Shown here: piece by piece, positions 1 to 6,452 of the stretch
Position numbering within the stretch: position 1 is the stretch's first letter
Layout: each line of letters opens with the position of its first letter
Translations under genes and position numbers: made by a program
NCBI GenBank assembly: GCA_001564205.1
Contig: LKMY01000040.1
Coordinates: 1 to 10,724 of the forward strand
Origin: Nanohaloarchaea archaeon PL-Br10_U2g5
Lineage (GTDB): Archaea > Halobacteriota > Halobacteria > Halobacteriales > Haloferacaceae
Length of the DNA: 10,724 nt
Reading direction: 5' to 3'
Notes under the pieces: model-generated
Databases searched by the model: none
The model's input: the letters and a program-made list of their open reading frames with translations, nothing else
What the model was told of the DNA's origin: nothing

Positions 1-29
1 CCGACGAGGAGCGCGTCGAACCGGGGTGA
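1..29 (+). CDS. 3' end of a probable plus-strand gene (partial)
   Basis: In frame 3 the first bases read DEERVEPG followed by TGA at 27-29. The acidic tail resembles haloarchaeal C-termini. It would end 32 bp before the stop of the convergent SHOCT gene. Only eight residues are visible, so no function can be given. The frame is chosen on composition alone and could be wrong. Confidence 0.35.
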
Positions 30-61
30 CCCTCGGAGGGGGTACGTGATGAGACGAGGGA

Positions 62-481
62 TCACTCGCGGATCCGATCGACCTCTCGTCGAATCCCCTC
101 GCGGACTCGGTCGGAGACGTCCTCCGATCCGGCGGTGTCGACGGTCTCCGCGTCCTCGGTCTCCAGCAGTCGATCGAGCTTGCGCTCGAACTCAGCCTCG
201 TCGATTTCGCCGCGGGCGTATCGCTGTCTGAGCGCGTCGAGAGCGGGGTCGACCGTGTCGCGTTCACCGCTTGTCGCGTCGTCCCCGTCCGGAAGCGGAC
301 TCGTCAGCGTGTGGAGCACGGGGAGGAGGATGAACAGCCCGACGAACCAGACGAGCGGGAGCGACCACCACAGCCCCGTGAGGAGCGGGGCGACGACGCC
401 GACGCCGATAACGAGGAGCGCGAACACCCGTCGCCAGCGATGACGGAGGTTCCACGCGATCCGACGAGCGAGCCCGGTCAT
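62..481 (-). CDS. SHOCT-domain, two-TM membrane protein
   Basis: The protein has 139 residues from ATG 481. A basic N-terminus (about residues 6-18, RRIAWNLRHRWRR) precedes two hydrophobic helices at about 19-36 and 41-58. A short acidic linker leads to a C-terminal SHOCT motif at about 79-106 (ALDALRQRYARGEIDEAEF, then KLDRLLE), and a charged tail ends the protein. SHOCT motifs are short two-helix tails found on many prokaryotic membrane proteins and are thought to act in oligomerisation or ligand contact. Haloarchaea carry many small proteins of this TM-TM-SHOCT form whose role is unknown. The frame stays open upstream to 583, but that extension is not haloarchaeal in composition and crosses a hairpin and the repeat array, so ATG 481 is preferred. 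A weak TATA-like ATTTCC about 27 nt upstream would fit leaderless initiation. The gene lies downstream of the DUF192 gene on the same strand but is separated by about 120 bp of structured DNA, so co-transcription is uncertain. Confidence 0.85.
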   Translation of the reverse strand: MTGLARRIAWNLRHRWRRVFALLVIGVGVVAPLLTGLWWSLPLVWFVGLFILLPVLHTLTSPLPDGDDATSGERDTVDPALDALRQRYARGEIDEAEFERKLDRLLETEDAETVDTAGSEDVSDRVREGIRREVDRIRE

Positions 482-527
482 ACTCGGTCTGACGATTGGG
501 AGCGGGAAATCGGTTTCGTCGCAGCGT

Positions 528-543
528 GACACGTCGGCGTGTC
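528..543. other. Perfect 6-bp hairpin between the DUF192 and SHOCT genes
   Basis: GACACG-TCGG-CGTGTC forms a 6-bp stem with a four-base loop. It sits between the 25-bp repeat array and the predicted SHOCT promoter. It could be a terminator structure for the DUF192 transcript or a protein-binding dyad. No T tract follows it on the minus strand, so an intrinsic archaeal terminator is not clearly supported. Confidence 0.4.
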
Positions 544-550
544 CAGCGAG

Positions 551-625
551 CCTATCACCGAAGCTCGAAGACGGGCCTATCACCGAAGCTCGAAGACGGG
601 CCTATCACCGAAGCTCGAAGACGAG
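551..625. repeat. Three tandem 25-bp repeats copying the DUF192 stop region
   Basis: Units lie at 551-575, 576-600 and 601-625, with no spacers. The first two are identical. The third differs by one base near its end (ACGAG instead of ACGGG). Unit start: CCTATCACCGAAGCTCGAAG. The third unit contains the last codons and TGA (605-607) of the DUF192 gene, so the array is a tandem duplication of that gene's 3' end. The 25-bp period is not a multiple of three, so the copied units do not extend the frame. Confidence 0.95.
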
Positions 626-1081
626 CCGGTCTCCGAGCTCGATACCGTTCCGGTCGCTCCACCCGAGTGGTACCTCAAGGACGTACTGCCCGGTTCCGCG
701 ATACTCCGTGAGCGGCCGGGACTCCGGCTCAGCCTCGTGGATTTCAGTGACAGTGCCGTCGGGAGCGACGAACAGGATATCGATCGGGAACGCCATGTTT
801 CGCATCACGTAGGCGTACTCGTCCGGTTCGTCGTGGACGAACAGCATCCCCTCGTCGTCGGCCAGTTCGTCGGTCGAGGAGAGCCCGACGTATCGCTTGA
901 GGGTGGTGTCGGCTATCCGCGCGTCGACGGTCGCGAGCGACGCGCCGGTCTCGCCGTCGACCGCCTCGACGGTCGTCGCGTCGTAGCCGGCGATCAACAC
1001 GCCGGGGGTCGCGGCGACGGCGACGAGCGCGAAGCCGACGACGAGGAGACTGACGACAAGCGCGAGGCGACGACGGTTCAC
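605..1081 (-). CDS. DUF192 family protein, membrane-anchored
   Basis: The protein has 158 residues from GTG 1081. A hydrophobic N-terminal helix at about 6-30, after the basic MNRRR start, acts as a signal anchor or uncleaved signal peptide, placing the rest outside the membrane. A DUF192 (COG1430) domain follows at about 45-158. Its hallmarks are RYVGLSSTDEL, then DEGMLFVHDEP, then YVMRNMAFPIDILFVAPDG, and a C-terminal GIELGDRLVFELR strand. DUF192 proteins are small beta-rich proteins of unknown biochemical role, common in bacteria and archaea and often exported. The gene begins 34 bp after the tetR stop on the same strand. A TATA-like GCTTTCA about 26 nt upstream of GTG, inside the end of tetR, could give it its own leaderless transcript. 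Its 3' end is triplicated in tandem. No nearer ATG fits, so the GTG start is preferred. Family assignment is firm; function is unknown. Confidence 0.88.
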   Translation of the reverse strand: MNRRRLALVVSLLVVGFALVAVAATPGVLIAGYDATTVEAVDGETGASLATVDARIADTTLKRYVGLSSTDELADDEGMLFVHDEPDEYAYVMRNMAFPIDILFVAPDGTVTEIHEAEPESRPLTEYRGTGQYVLEVPLGWSDRNGIELGDRLVFELR

Positions 1082-1115
1082 GACAGCGCTTCGTGGCCGG
1101 ACGTGAAAGCGGTTG

Positions 1116-1748
1116 TCACGTGGCGTCCGAGTCGTCCGGATCGCCGACGAACAGCCCGTTGACTATCGTCTCGATCAGGGCCGTCTCGACGACCCCGTAG
1201 TCGGCGGCGTCACCGGTCTCCATGAGCGTCCCCTGTGAGCGGGTAGTGTACACGAGCGACCGGATCAGTCCGCCGACGACCTCGGGGTCGTCGATCAGGA
1301 ACTCGTCCAGTCTCACCCACCGATCGGCGTACGAGAGGTCGCTCTCTTGGATGCTCGCCGCGAGCGATTCCCGCTCAGCGTCGGAGAGCTGCTCTTGGAG
1401 AGCATACAGCTCGTTTTCGACGATGAGCCGCGAAATGAGCGGGTTCGATCGGACTTCACGGAACATCGTCTCGACCATCGTTCGGACCTCCTCGCGGGGC
1501 GTCGTCGCCGCCGACACCGCCTCGTCGATCTGCGCTTCGAGCCAGTCGCGTTCGACGCAGAGCACTTCCACGTACAGCGCCTCTTTGGAGTCGAAAAACT
1601 GGTAGAACGTGCTCGTTCCGATGTCGACTGCTTCGGTCACATCCTTGATCCGGGTCCGTTCGAATCCGAACCGCGCGAACAGCTCCTGGCCCGCCTCCAC
1701 GAGCTGTGACCGGATCCGGTCGCGGTCGGCTTCGCTGAATCGGCTCAT
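1116..1748 (-). CDS. TetR/AcrR-family transcriptional regulator
   Basis: The protein has 210 residues, normal for the family. The N-terminal helix-turn-helix domain spans about 8-60: RIRSQLVEAGQELFARFGFE, then TRIKDVTEAVDIGTSTFYQF, then FDSKEALYVEVL. GTSTFYQFF matches the conserved recognition helix and the turn after it. The remainder is a helical ligand-binding and dimerisation domain typical of TetR proteins, whose ligand cannot be read from sequence. Such proteins are usually repressors released by a small hydrophobic molecule and often guard efflux genes. Here the gene is divergent from an exporter operon, and a dyad lies in the shared promoter region, so autoregulation plus control of that operon is likely (inference). 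ATG 1748 overlaps the stop of a 16-codon leader ORF as ATGA. The DUF192 gene follows 34 bp downstream. Confidence 0.92.
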   Translation of the reverse strand: MSRFSEADRDRIRSQLVEAGQELFARFGFERTRIKDVTEAVDIGTSTFYQFFDSKEALYVEVLCVERDWLEAQIDEAVSAATTPREEVRTMVETMFREVRSNPLISRLIVENELYALQEQLSDAERESLAASIQESDLSYADRWVRLDEFLIDDPEVVGGLIRSLVYTTRSQGTLMETGDAADYGVVETALIETIVNGLFVGDPDDSDAT

Positions 1749-1795
1749 CGGCCGACCTGAACGACGACCGCCGGCTCTCGATCGATTGATGCCAT
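1745..1795 (-). CDS. 16-codon leader ORF overlapping the tetR start
   Basis: ATG 1795 opens MASIDREPAVVVQVGR and its TGA (1747-1745) overlaps the tetR ATG by four bases (ATGA). TATA-like sequences lie about 27-33 nt upstream of this ATG (GTTTTC at about 1820-1825, AATAAT at 1826-1831), which places transcription start on or just before it. It is therefore a plausible leaderless cistron that delivers ribosomes to tetR by termination-reinitiation, with AGGT a few bases before the tetR start as a weak ribosome-binding site. Such a short ORF could still arise by chance. Confidence 0.4.
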   Translation of the reverse strand: MASIDREPAVVVQVGR

Positions 1796-1801
1796 ACCGA
1801 G

Positions 1802-1841
1802 TTCCACGATTCCACGAACGAAAACATTATTGATTCGTGGA
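1802..1841. promoter_or_regulatory. Divergent promoter with candidate TetR operator
   Basis: An inverted repeat with arms TCCACGAA (1811-1818) and TTCGTGGA (1834-1841), separated by 15 bp, is centred near 1826. The arm is preceded by a tandem copy of TTCCACGA (1802-1809 and 1810-1817). The spacer is the most AT-rich stretch of the gap (AAAACATTATTGA) and offers TATA-like cores on both strands: TTATTG for the plus-strand operon and AATAAT or GTTTTC for tetR. A bound dimer would cover both promoters. Assignment to the neighbouring regulator is inferred from position. Confidence 0.6.
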
Positions 1842-1854
1842 CGTTCGGTAAACC

Positions 1855-1986
1855 GTGAAGCGAATCGTTTCCGCAGCGCCGTCTCCCCAGTTCCCATCGC
1901 GCCGTTCGTCGCCTCCGCTCGATCAAGCAATCCCGTTGTTCCAGTCGGATCCGGCGGACGCACACCGATCCGCACGGGGGCGGTGA
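1855..1986 (+). CDS. 43-codon leader ORF before the repeat-protein gene
   Basis: GTG 1855 lies about 26 nt after the TTATTG box, where transcription is expected to start. It opens a 43-codon frame ending at TGA 1984-1986, four bases before the next ATG (1991). Its stop is embedded in GGCGGTGA (1979-1986), which matches the haloarchaeal Shine-Dalgarno GGAGGTGA at seven of eight bases. The encoded peptide is rich in Pro, Ser and Arg and lacks the acidic bias of real haloarchaeal proteins. If translated, its likely role is coupling rather than a functional product. It may instead be plain 5' leader. Confidence 0.3.
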   Translation: MKRIVSAAPSPQFPSRRSSPPLDQAIPLFQSDPADAHRSARGR

Positions 1987-1990
1987 ACGG

Positions 1991-3616
1991 ATGGTCTCGA
2001 CGCGGACGACGCTGACCCTGATCCTCCTCGGTGTCGCGGCGGTATCGGTCCTTGCGCTCGCCGGCGGCGGCGCCGTCGCACAGACGAACACGACCCAGCA
2101 GACGTCGGCGCTGCAGGCCGGCGGCGAGCCCGACCTCGACGTCCACGCTCCGAGCCCGAAGATCAATCCGGGGGAGACGAACGAGGTGACGCTCCAGATC
2201 TCGAACGACGGTGAGCTGGATTACGGCCCCGCCGACGCCAGAGAAGTCGTGACGACCGCCCGTAACGTCCGCGTAGACGCGGACGCCGACGGCACCCCGC
2301 TGACGGTCGAGTCCGGTGAGACGGCTATCGGCGCCGTCACCGAGACCGCCCCCGGTGAAGTACCGATAGCCGTGAGCGTCCCCGACGACATCGAGGAAGG
2401 GACCTACTCCGTCGACGTTCGCGTCCGCTACTCGCACACGTTCCGGGCCGGCAGCGTGAACCAGGACCGATCGCGGACGCTACGCACGAGCGTCGACCTC
2501 GAAGTCGACTCGGACGCGCGCTTCGAGGTCGTCAACGCGACGACTGACGCGCAGATCGGCGACTCGGGAACGCTCGAAGTCGAGTTGGAGAACGTCGGCG
2601 CGGACGCCGCGAGCGATGCGAACGTGATCTTGGAATCACAGAGCGGCGGGCTCGGCTTCGGCGAGAGCGCACAGGACACCGCCCGAATCGGCGAGATCGA
2701 TCCGGGCGAGACCGCGACCGTTCGGTACGACGTGGGCTTCGCGCCGGACGCGCCGGTGCGCGAGTACGCGCTCGACGCCAGTGTCGCGTTCCAGACGCCA
2801 GACGGCCTCCGGCGGCTCGACGAGACGCCCTCGCTCGGCATCACGCCGGCGGAGAAACAGCGGTTCACGATTAGCGACGTCGACTCCGACCTCTACGTCG
2901 GTGAGGACGGCGATGTCCGCGGGACCGTCACCAACGACGGCCCCGCTGAAGCCCAGAACGTCGTCGTTCGGTACACCGACGAGTCGCCGAACGTCATCCC
3001 GATCGAGACCACGGTCGCCGTCGGCACGCTCGACGCGGGCGAGTCGGCCGAGTTCCGGCTCCCGATCGAGATCAGCGGCGAGGCCGAGGCGGTCGACCGG
3101 ACCGCAGACGTCGCCGTCCAGTACCGGAACGCGGAGTCTGAACGGCGGATATACGAGGACCTCGAACTGCTGTTCGACGTCGCGCCGAAGCGCGATCAGT
3201 TCCGCCTCGACGTCCAACCGCGAGCGATCACGGCGGGCGAGTCGGTCGCCATCGACGTCGAAGTGACCAACAACCTCGATCAGACGGTCTCCGACGTCGA
3301 GGCGCGGCTGTTCGCAGACAGCCCGCTCGACAGCGGCGACGACGAGGCGTTCGTCGAGGAGCTGGATCCGGGCGAGTCCACGACGATGACGTTCGCGCTC
3401 GAGGCCGACTCGTCGGCCACCGCCAAGACGTATCCCGTCTCCTTCGACTTCCGATACGACGACGAGCGGGGGAACAGCCAGCTGTCGGATACCACCCGCG
3501 TGGCGATCACCGTCGTCGACGACGACGGAGGAATCCCGTGGCTGCTCGTCGTCGTCGTCGCGCTCGTCGTGATTGCCGCCGCGGGCGGTGCCGCCTACTA
3601 CACGCGGGCGACGTAG
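1991..3616 (+). CDS. Secreted, C-terminally anchored COG1361-type repeat protein
   Basis: The protein has 541 residues. A Sec-type signal peptide (about 1-30, hydrophobic stretch LTLILLGVAAVSVLALAGGG, cleavage after AVA) precedes a Thr/Asn/Gln-rich stretch. Four Ig-like beta domains of about 110 residues follow, at roughly 46-165, 172-285, 290-395 and 400-510. Each carries the COG1361/CARDB-like pattern of an intro strand, then an N-x-G or N-N turn (ISNDGEL, LENVGAD, VTNDGPA, VTNNLDQ), then a DPGE/DAGES turn before a paired strand (EIDPGETATV, TLDAGESAEF, ELDPGESTTM). The last 27 residues form one TM helix (WLLVVVVALVVIAAAGGAAYY) with a short cytoplasmic end. No cysteines are present. The exporter gene follows with no spacing (TAG then ATG), so the two are translationally linked and probably act together at the cell surface. 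ATG 1991 is favoured by the strong GGCGGTGA four bases upstream. The partner role is inference; the topology is well supported. Confidence 0.88.
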   Translation: MVSTRTTLTLILLGVAAVSVLALAGGGAVAQTNTTQQTSALQAGGEPDLDVHAPSPKINPGETNEVTLQISNDGELDYGPADAREVVTTARNVRVDADADGTPLTVESGETAIGAVTETAPGEVPIAVSVPDDIEEGTYSVDVRVRYSHTFRAGSVNQDRSRTLRTSVDLEVDSDARFEVVNATTDAQIGDSGTLEVELENVGADAASDANVILESQSGGLGFGESAQDTARIGEIDPGETATVRYDVGFAPDAPVREYALDASVAFQTPDGLRRLDETPSLGITPAEKQRFTISDVDSDLYVGEDGDVRGTVTNDGPAEAQNVVVRYTDESPNVIPIETTVAVGTLDAGESAEFRLPIEISGEAEAVDRTADVAVQYRNAESERRIYEDLELLFDVAPKRDQFRLDVQPRAITAGESVAIDVEVTNNLDQTVSDVEARLFADSPLDSGDDEAFVEELDPGESTTMTFALEADSSATAKTYPVSFDFRYDDERGNSQLSDTTRVAITVVDDDGGIPWLLVVVVALVVIAAAGGAAYYTRAT

Positions 3617-6094
3617 ATGGCCGGAGTCGGCGAGCGGATCGAGGCCGTGACCGAGCGACTCAACGAGCGGATCGTCACGCGTCCGCGGCGAGTCGTCGTC
3701 GCGTTCCTCGTCGTCACCGCGCTGTTCGCGGGTGGAATCCCCGCGATCGAGACGCAGACGGACATCACCGATGGGTTCACCGAGGGGCTCCCCGAGCAGG
3801 AGGCGCTCGACGCGATCGACGCCGAGTTCGACGACCCGTTTGCGGCCGACGAGCAGACGACACAGCTGATCCACGTGGGGACCGACGTGCTCACCCGCGA
3901 GGAGCTCCTGAATATGTTGCGACTGCTCGAACGCGTCGAGAACCGCGACACGCTGCGGATGGACTCAGCGAACGGTCCTGCGCCGATCGTCGCACAGGCG
4001 CTCGATCCGACGGCGGAGACCGCGGCCGAGCAACGCCGTGCCGTTGAGCGGGCAACCGATTCGGAGATTCGACGCACGGTTCGTCAGCTCGAGGCAAACC
4101 CGGCGTTTTCCGCGATCGTCTCGGACGATTTCAACCCGAACCAAGCGTCGGCGTCCGCGTCGGTGACCGTCGTCTCTCACGAGGTGCCGGCGAGCTTCTC
4201 CGACGACGACCTCCGCGACATCCAGCGGACGACCGGCGCGCTCGCAGACGACGAGCCGAGCGATATCCGTGTGTTCGGGCAGGGAACCATCGACGACGAG
4301 TTCGAGGCGATCATCGGTGACTCGCTGTTGATCGTCATGCCCGTCGTCGTCGTGCTGCTCTTGGGCTTTCTCGTCGTCGCCTATCGGGACCCGATCGATC
4401 TGGCGCTCGGGCTGTTCGCGCTGTTGATGACGCTGATCTGGACGTTCGGCTTCCTCGGCTACTCGGGGATCCCCTTCGACCAACAGCAGATCGCCGTTCC
4501 GGTGTTGCTGTTGGCGGTCGGCGTCGACTTCGGGATCCACATCATCAACCGATACCGCGAGGAGACCGTCCAGGGGTACGACGCCGTGCCCGCGATGCGG
4601 ACCGCCGCCAACCAGCTGGCGATCGCGTTCGTCATCGTCACCGTGACGGCGGTGTTCGGGTTCGGAGCGAACGTCACTTCGGCGCTCGACCCGATCCGGA
4701 ATCTCGGGCTCGTCTCGGCGGTCGGGATCGTGTTCACGTTCCTCATCTTCGGGCTCTTCTTGCCGGCCGCGAAACTCGAGATCGATCGACTCCGTGAGCG
4801 CTACGGCGTCCCCGAGTTCAACTCGTCGCCGATCGCCTCAGAGAACTCCGCGCTCGGGCGGCTCCTGTCGGTGTCGGCGACGGTCGGTCAGCGGGCACCC
4901 GCGCTGTTCGTCGTCACGCTGCTCCTCTTCGGCGGCGGAATGGGTGTCTACGGCGCGGGCGTGGACACGACATTTGAAGAGGAGGACTTCCTGCCGCCCG
5001 AAGAAGAAGCGTGGTACGTCGAGTACATCCCCGAGCCGTTCGCGCCCGGCGAGTACACCGTCACGGAGACGATAAATATCCTCTCGGACCGGTTCGAGGC
5101 GAACCAAGACGAGTCGATCACGATATTCGTCGAAGGCTCTTTCGAGGAGGATCACGCGCTCGAAGCGCTTGCGAGCCCAGACGACGACCCGCCCGATAGC
5201 CTCGCGGTCGGTCCCGGCGGAACCGCCGACGCGGAGAGCATCGTCACGGTGATCCAGTCGCACGCGGAGACCGATGAGGAATTCGCGGCGCTCGTCGCCA
5301 GAAACGACCGGAGCGGAAACGGGATTCCCGATCGGAACCTCAACCTGATCTACGACGAGCTGTTCGCCTCGTCGGCCGGACCGCAGGCGGAGCGGTATCT
5401 GACCGAAGACCGCCGCGGCGCCCAAGTCGAGTACACCGTTGCGGCGGACGCGACGCAGGGTGAGGTGTCGGCTGACGGCGCGGCCCACGCCGCGGACTTC
5501 CGGTACACGGCGACCGCGACGGGACAGCTCATTATTTTCGACGCGATCACGTCGATCATCTTCGAGTCGGCGATTCAGGGGCTCACGCTTGCAGTCGGAC
5601 TCACGGGGATATTCCTCGTGATCACGTACGGAGTGTTAGAGCGGAAGCCGATGCTCGGAGTCGTGAACGTGTTCCCGATCCTCATCGCGGTCGCCTCACT
5701 GATCGGAACGATGCGGTTCCTCGGACTGCCGTTGAACGCGTTGACCGCGACGATCCTCTCGATCGCGATCGGGATCGGGATCGCGTACTCGGTGCATATC
5801 ACGGCGCGGTTCATCGACGAGTACAATCGGAACGACGACGCGTTGCGGTCGCTACAGACGACGCTGACCGGGACTGGCGGCGCGCTCACCGGGAGTATGC
5901 TGACGACGACGCTTGGCACGGGAGCGCTCGCGCTCGCGATTACGCCCGTACTCGGTGATTTCGGCTTCCTGATGGCGATGAGCGTCGCCTACTCGTTCGT
6001 TGCCTCCGTGGTCGCGTTACCGCCCGCGCTGTTCCTCTGGGATCGGGTCCGTCGGGCGGAGGGATCGCGTATCGCCGCGCTGGCAGGGCAGTGA
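3617..6094 (+). CDS. RND-superfamily (MMPL/HAE3-type) exporter
   Basis: The protein has 825 residues with the duplicated RND plan: TM1 (about 26-44), a large extracellular domain (about 45-232), TM2-TM6 (about 237-400), TM7 (about 430-452), a second extracellular domain (about 455-635), and TM8-TM12 (about 640-812). The length and single-polypeptide form fit archaeal HAE3/MMPL transporters, which move hydrophobic or lipid-like substrates using an ion gradient. The first half has the conserved TM4 motif GVDFGIHIINRYREE with Asp304. The equivalent second-half motif reads GIGIAYSVHITARFIDE with Ala723 where this superfamily normally has Asp. TM11 and TM12 carry the usual Gly/Ala-rich helices and a PPALFLWDRVRR end. 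The gene starts at the ATG directly after the TAG of the repeat-protein gene, so they form one operon, facing away from the TetR gene. The substrate is unknown; lipid, pigment or toxic amphiphile export are all possible. Confidence 0.92.
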   Translation: MAGVGERIEAVTERLNERIVTRPRRVVVAFLVVTALFAGGIPAIETQTDITDGFTEGLPEQEALDAIDAEFDDPFAADEQTTQLIHVGTDVLTREELLNMLRLLERVENRDTLRMDSANGPAPIVAQALDPTAETAAEQRRAVERATDSEIRRTVRQLEANPAFSAIVSDDFNPNQASASASVTVVSHEVPASFSDDDLRDIQRTTGALADDEPSDIRVFGQGTIDDEFEAIIGDSLLIVMPVVVVLLLGFLVVAYRDPIDLALGLFALLMTLIWTFGFLGYSGIPFDQQQIAVPVLLLAVGVDFGIHIINRYREETVQGYDAVPAMRTAANQLAIAFVIVTVTAVFGFGANVTSALDPIRNLGLVSAVGIVFTFLIFGLFLPAAKLEIDRLRERYGVPEFNSSPIASENSALGRLLSVSATVGQRAPALFVVTLLLFGGGMGVYGAGVDTTFEEEDFLPPEEEAWYVEYIPEPFAPGEYTVTETINILSDRFEANQDESITIFVEGSFEEDHALEALASPDDDPPDSLAVGPGGTADAESIVTVIQSHAETDEEFAALVARNDRSGNGIPDRNLNLIYDELFASSAGPQAERYLTEDRRGAQVEYTVAADATQGEVSADGAAHAADFRYTATATGQLIIFDAITSIIFESAIQGLTLAVGLTGIFLVITYGVLERKPMLGVVNVFPILIAVASLIGTMRFLGLPLNALTATILSIAIGIGIAYSVHITARFIDEYNRNDDALRSLQTTLTGTGGALTGSMLTTTLGTGALALAITPVLGDFGFLMAMSVAYSFVASVVALPPALFLWDRVRRAEGSRIAALAGQ

Positions 6095-6106
6095 CATCGG
6101 CCCAAC

Positions 6107-6117
6107 AAATTACTATC
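6107..6117 (+). promoter_or_regulatory. TATA-like promoter of the small membrane protein
   Basis: AAATTACTATC stands out in GC-rich DNA 13 bp after the exporter stop. Its centre (about 6113) is 26 nt before ATG 6139, the usual archaeal TATA-to-start distance, which predicts transcription beginning at or next to that ATG. Confidence 0.5.
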
Positions 6118-6138
6118 ACGGCAACGTGTGTCCGGTCG

Positions 6139-6168
6139 ATGAACACTCGCATCGTGGTCGATAGATGA
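6139..6168 (+). CDS. 9-codon leader ORF overlapping the mini-protein start
   Basis: ATG 6139 opens MNTRIVVDR and stops at TGA 6166-6168, overlapping the next start codon as ATGA. It lies at the predicted transcription start, so it may be a leaderless mini-cistron that feeds ribosomes to the 74-residue gene. No clear ribosome-binding site precedes the downstream ATG, which makes the coupling idea more attractive. A chance ORF cannot be excluded. Confidence 0.4.
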   Translation: MNTRIVVDR

Positions 6169-6389
6169 GCGACCTGTACGGACACCTGCTCGAGGAGTTC
6201 TTCGGCCTCTATCTCGTCGTCGCGGTCTACGTGCTTTCGACGTTGGGTATTACCGTCTGGACTGCTATCCACTGGACTCCGCTTTGGACGGGGCCGCTGG
6301 TCTTGGTCGTCGTCGGGACGGTGCTGTTTTTTCCGTTTTGGGCACTCGTTCGTACCGTCGCTCGCGAACCAGTCGACGACGAGCCGTGA
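6165..6389 (+). CDS. Small two-TM membrane protein, unknown function
   Basis: The protein has 74 residues with two hydrophobic helices, about 12-33 (EFFGLYLVVAVYVLSTLGIT) and 43-63 (GPLVLVVVGTVLFFPFWALV), joined by a short Trp-rich loop (VWTAIHWTPLW). It ends in a charged tail, REPVDDEP. Few charges in the helices, a high Trp/Phe content and the acidic C-terminus suggest a genuine haloarchaeal mini membrane protein. It has its own TATA-like promoter between the exporter stop and its start, so it need not belong to the exporter operon, although same-strand position 70 bp downstream allows read-through. I do not recognise a family. A role as a small transporter accessory subunit is only a guess. 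Confidence 0.75.
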   Translation: MSDLYGHLLEEFFGLYLVVAVYVLSTLGITVWTAIHWTPLWTGPLVLVVVGTVLFFPFWALVRTVAREPVDDEP

Positions 6390-6417
6390 CTGACGGCCGA
6401 TCTAACGGGAAGTAGAA

Positions 6418-6428
6418 ACGGTTTTCCG
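6418..6428 (+). promoter_or_regulatory. Possible tRNA promoter
   Basis: CGGTTTTCCG lies about 29 nt before the tRNA 5' end, the right place for a TATA element. The match is weak. The rest of the 63-bp gap between the mini-protein gene and the tRNA shows nothing else. Confidence 0.3.
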
Positions 6429-6452
6429 ATCACGACCGCTCTCTCGGGACAC

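Noticed and set aside
482..583. N-terminal extension of the SHOCT protein to 583
   Set aside because: It would pass through the hairpin and the repeat array, and adds a Cys/Pro/Ser-rich segment before a normal basic-plus-TM start at ATG 481.
551..625. The tandem repeats as a minimal CRISPR array
   Set aside because: Units abut with no spacers and no cas genes are nearby.
2636..3874. A 412-codon open frame on the minus strand opposite the repeat protein
   Set aside because: The product is Arg/Asp/Gly low-complexity with no recognisable motif, and it mirrors the codon bias of the well-supported secreted protein on the other strand.
6319..6337. T-rich run (GTGCTGTTTTTTCCGTTTTG) as a transcription terminator
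   Set aside because: It lies inside the mini-protein gene and encodes Phe/Leu-type residues of its second membrane helix.
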